The notes under the pieces are model-generated. The model worked only from the letters and a program-made list of their open reading frames with translations. It did not search any database and was not told the origin of the DNA. From Pseudalkalibacillus hwajinpoensis (GTDB lineage Bacteria > Bacillota > Bacilli > Bacillales > Guptibacillaceae): a stretch of 64,000 bases of DNA. Positions 63,561 through 64,000 of this stretch are shown piece after piece. The number at the start of each line of letters is the position of its first letter. Position 1 is the stretch's first letter. The position numbers were made by a program, and so were the translations under genes. Where the stretch lies: positions 186,001 to 250,000 of the forward strand of contig NZ_JADFCM010000001.1 in NCBI RefSeq assembly GCF_015234585.1. The letters are read 5' to 3'.

Positions 63561-64000
63561 ATGAATTTTCAACTATCAGAAGAACATGAAATGCTACGGA
63601 AAATGGTGCGCGACTTTGCGAGGAAAGAAGTAGAACCAACAGCGGCTGAGCGTGATGAAGAAGAGCGCTTTGATCGAAAGCTTTTTGATCAAATGGCTGA
63701 GCTTGGTTTAACGGGCATCCCATGGTCAGAAGAGTACGGTGGCATTGGCTCAGATTACTTAAGCTATGTGATTGCAGTGGAAGAGCTATCACGCGTTTGT
63801 GCGTCTACAGGTGTAACGCTTTCTGCACATACCTCCCTTGCAGGCTGGCCGTTGAATGCATTTGGTACAGAAGAGCAGAAGCAGAAGTTCTTGCGTCCAA
63901 TGGCAGAAGGTAAGCTAATGGGAGCTTACGGACTCACAGAGCCAGGGTCAGGATCGGATGCGAGTGGGATGAAAACGACGGCGAAGCTTGATGGCGATCA
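63561..64000 (+). CDS. acdA: Acyl-CoA dehydrogenase, N-terminal part (cut by window end)
   Basis: 146 codons are visible from ATG 63561 (AAAAGGAG nine bases before) and the frame stays open to the edge. '[20 protein letters not shown]' and '[20 protein letters not shown]' are acyl-CoA dehydrogenase marks. It resembles the preceding mmgC product but is a separate paralogue; the position after mmgC suggests AcdA. The catalytic Glu would lie beyond the window. Confidence 0.87.
   Translation, partial: MNFQLSEEHEMLRKMVRDFARKEVEPTAAERDEEERFDRKLFDQMAELGLTGIPWSEEYGGIGSDYLSYVIAVEELSRVCASTGVTLSAHTSLAGWPLNAFGTEEQKQKFLRPMAEGKLMGAYGLTEPGSGSDASGMKTTAKLDGD

Overview
The window comes from a low-to-moderate GC, endospore-forming member of the Bacillaceae. 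Evidence: spore genes gerQ-cwlJ behind a sigma-E type promoter, Bacillus-style flagellar genes (FliY, SwrD/FlbD, SigD, FlhF/FlhG), AGGAGG ribosome sites, and a long run of genes in the order of the Bacillus subtilis ywd-ywj segment. I cannot name the species. No rRNA, tRNA, CRISPR or prophage was seen.

Region 1 (1-29993) is an almost continuous flagellar locus. It holds the end of fliD, fliT-like, fliS, motA, motB, fliL, then (behind a sigma-D type promoter) flgM, flgN, flgK, flgL. A divergent flhO-flhP pair on the minus strand follows. Then comes one long plus-strand run: flgB-flgC-fliE-fliF-fliG-fliH-fliI-fliJ-ylxF-fliK-flgD-(TIGR02530)-flgE-flbD-fliM-fliY-fliO-fliP-fliQ-fliR-flhB-flhA-flhF-flhG-sigD-swrB-like-yaaR-like. 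It contains its own stator, sigma factor and anti-sigma factor but no chemotaxis gene: no cheY between fliY and fliO, and no cheA/B/C/D/W before sigD. codY before flgB and rpsB after sigD, the usual Bacillus neighbours, are also absent. FliM and FliY have degenerate CheY-binding motifs, and both CheC-type phosphatase sites of FliY look broken. I infer a self-contained, probably chemotaxis-uncoupled flagellar system.

Region 2 (30000-33560) carries a split sigma-factor operon (SigO-like, YvrJ-like, RsoA-like), an EcsA/EcsB-like ABC transporter and ywdK.

Region 3 (33561-64000) is mostly conserved backbone: gerQ, cwlJ, hemQ, pta, lipL, a glutamate/aspartate-type symporter, ywfO, ywgA, an IolW-like oxidoreductase, pbuO, ywhD, pbpG, uppP, speE-speB, ywiB-argS, a XapX protein, uvsE, clsB, and the fatty-acid oxidation run fadF-mmgA-mmgB-mmgC-acdA (cut by the window end). 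An IS1182-type element has landed in the terminator shared by the IolW-like gene and pbuO and duplicated it.

Non-coding structure worth attention: two separate arrays of five ATTGGCCAAA-like units at an exact 20-bp period (33637-33727 and 63448-63538); two tandem copies of a 120-bp unit with a roughly 97-nt imperfect hairpin upstream of ywiB-argS; and a likely promoter whose -35 lies in the end of that repeat.
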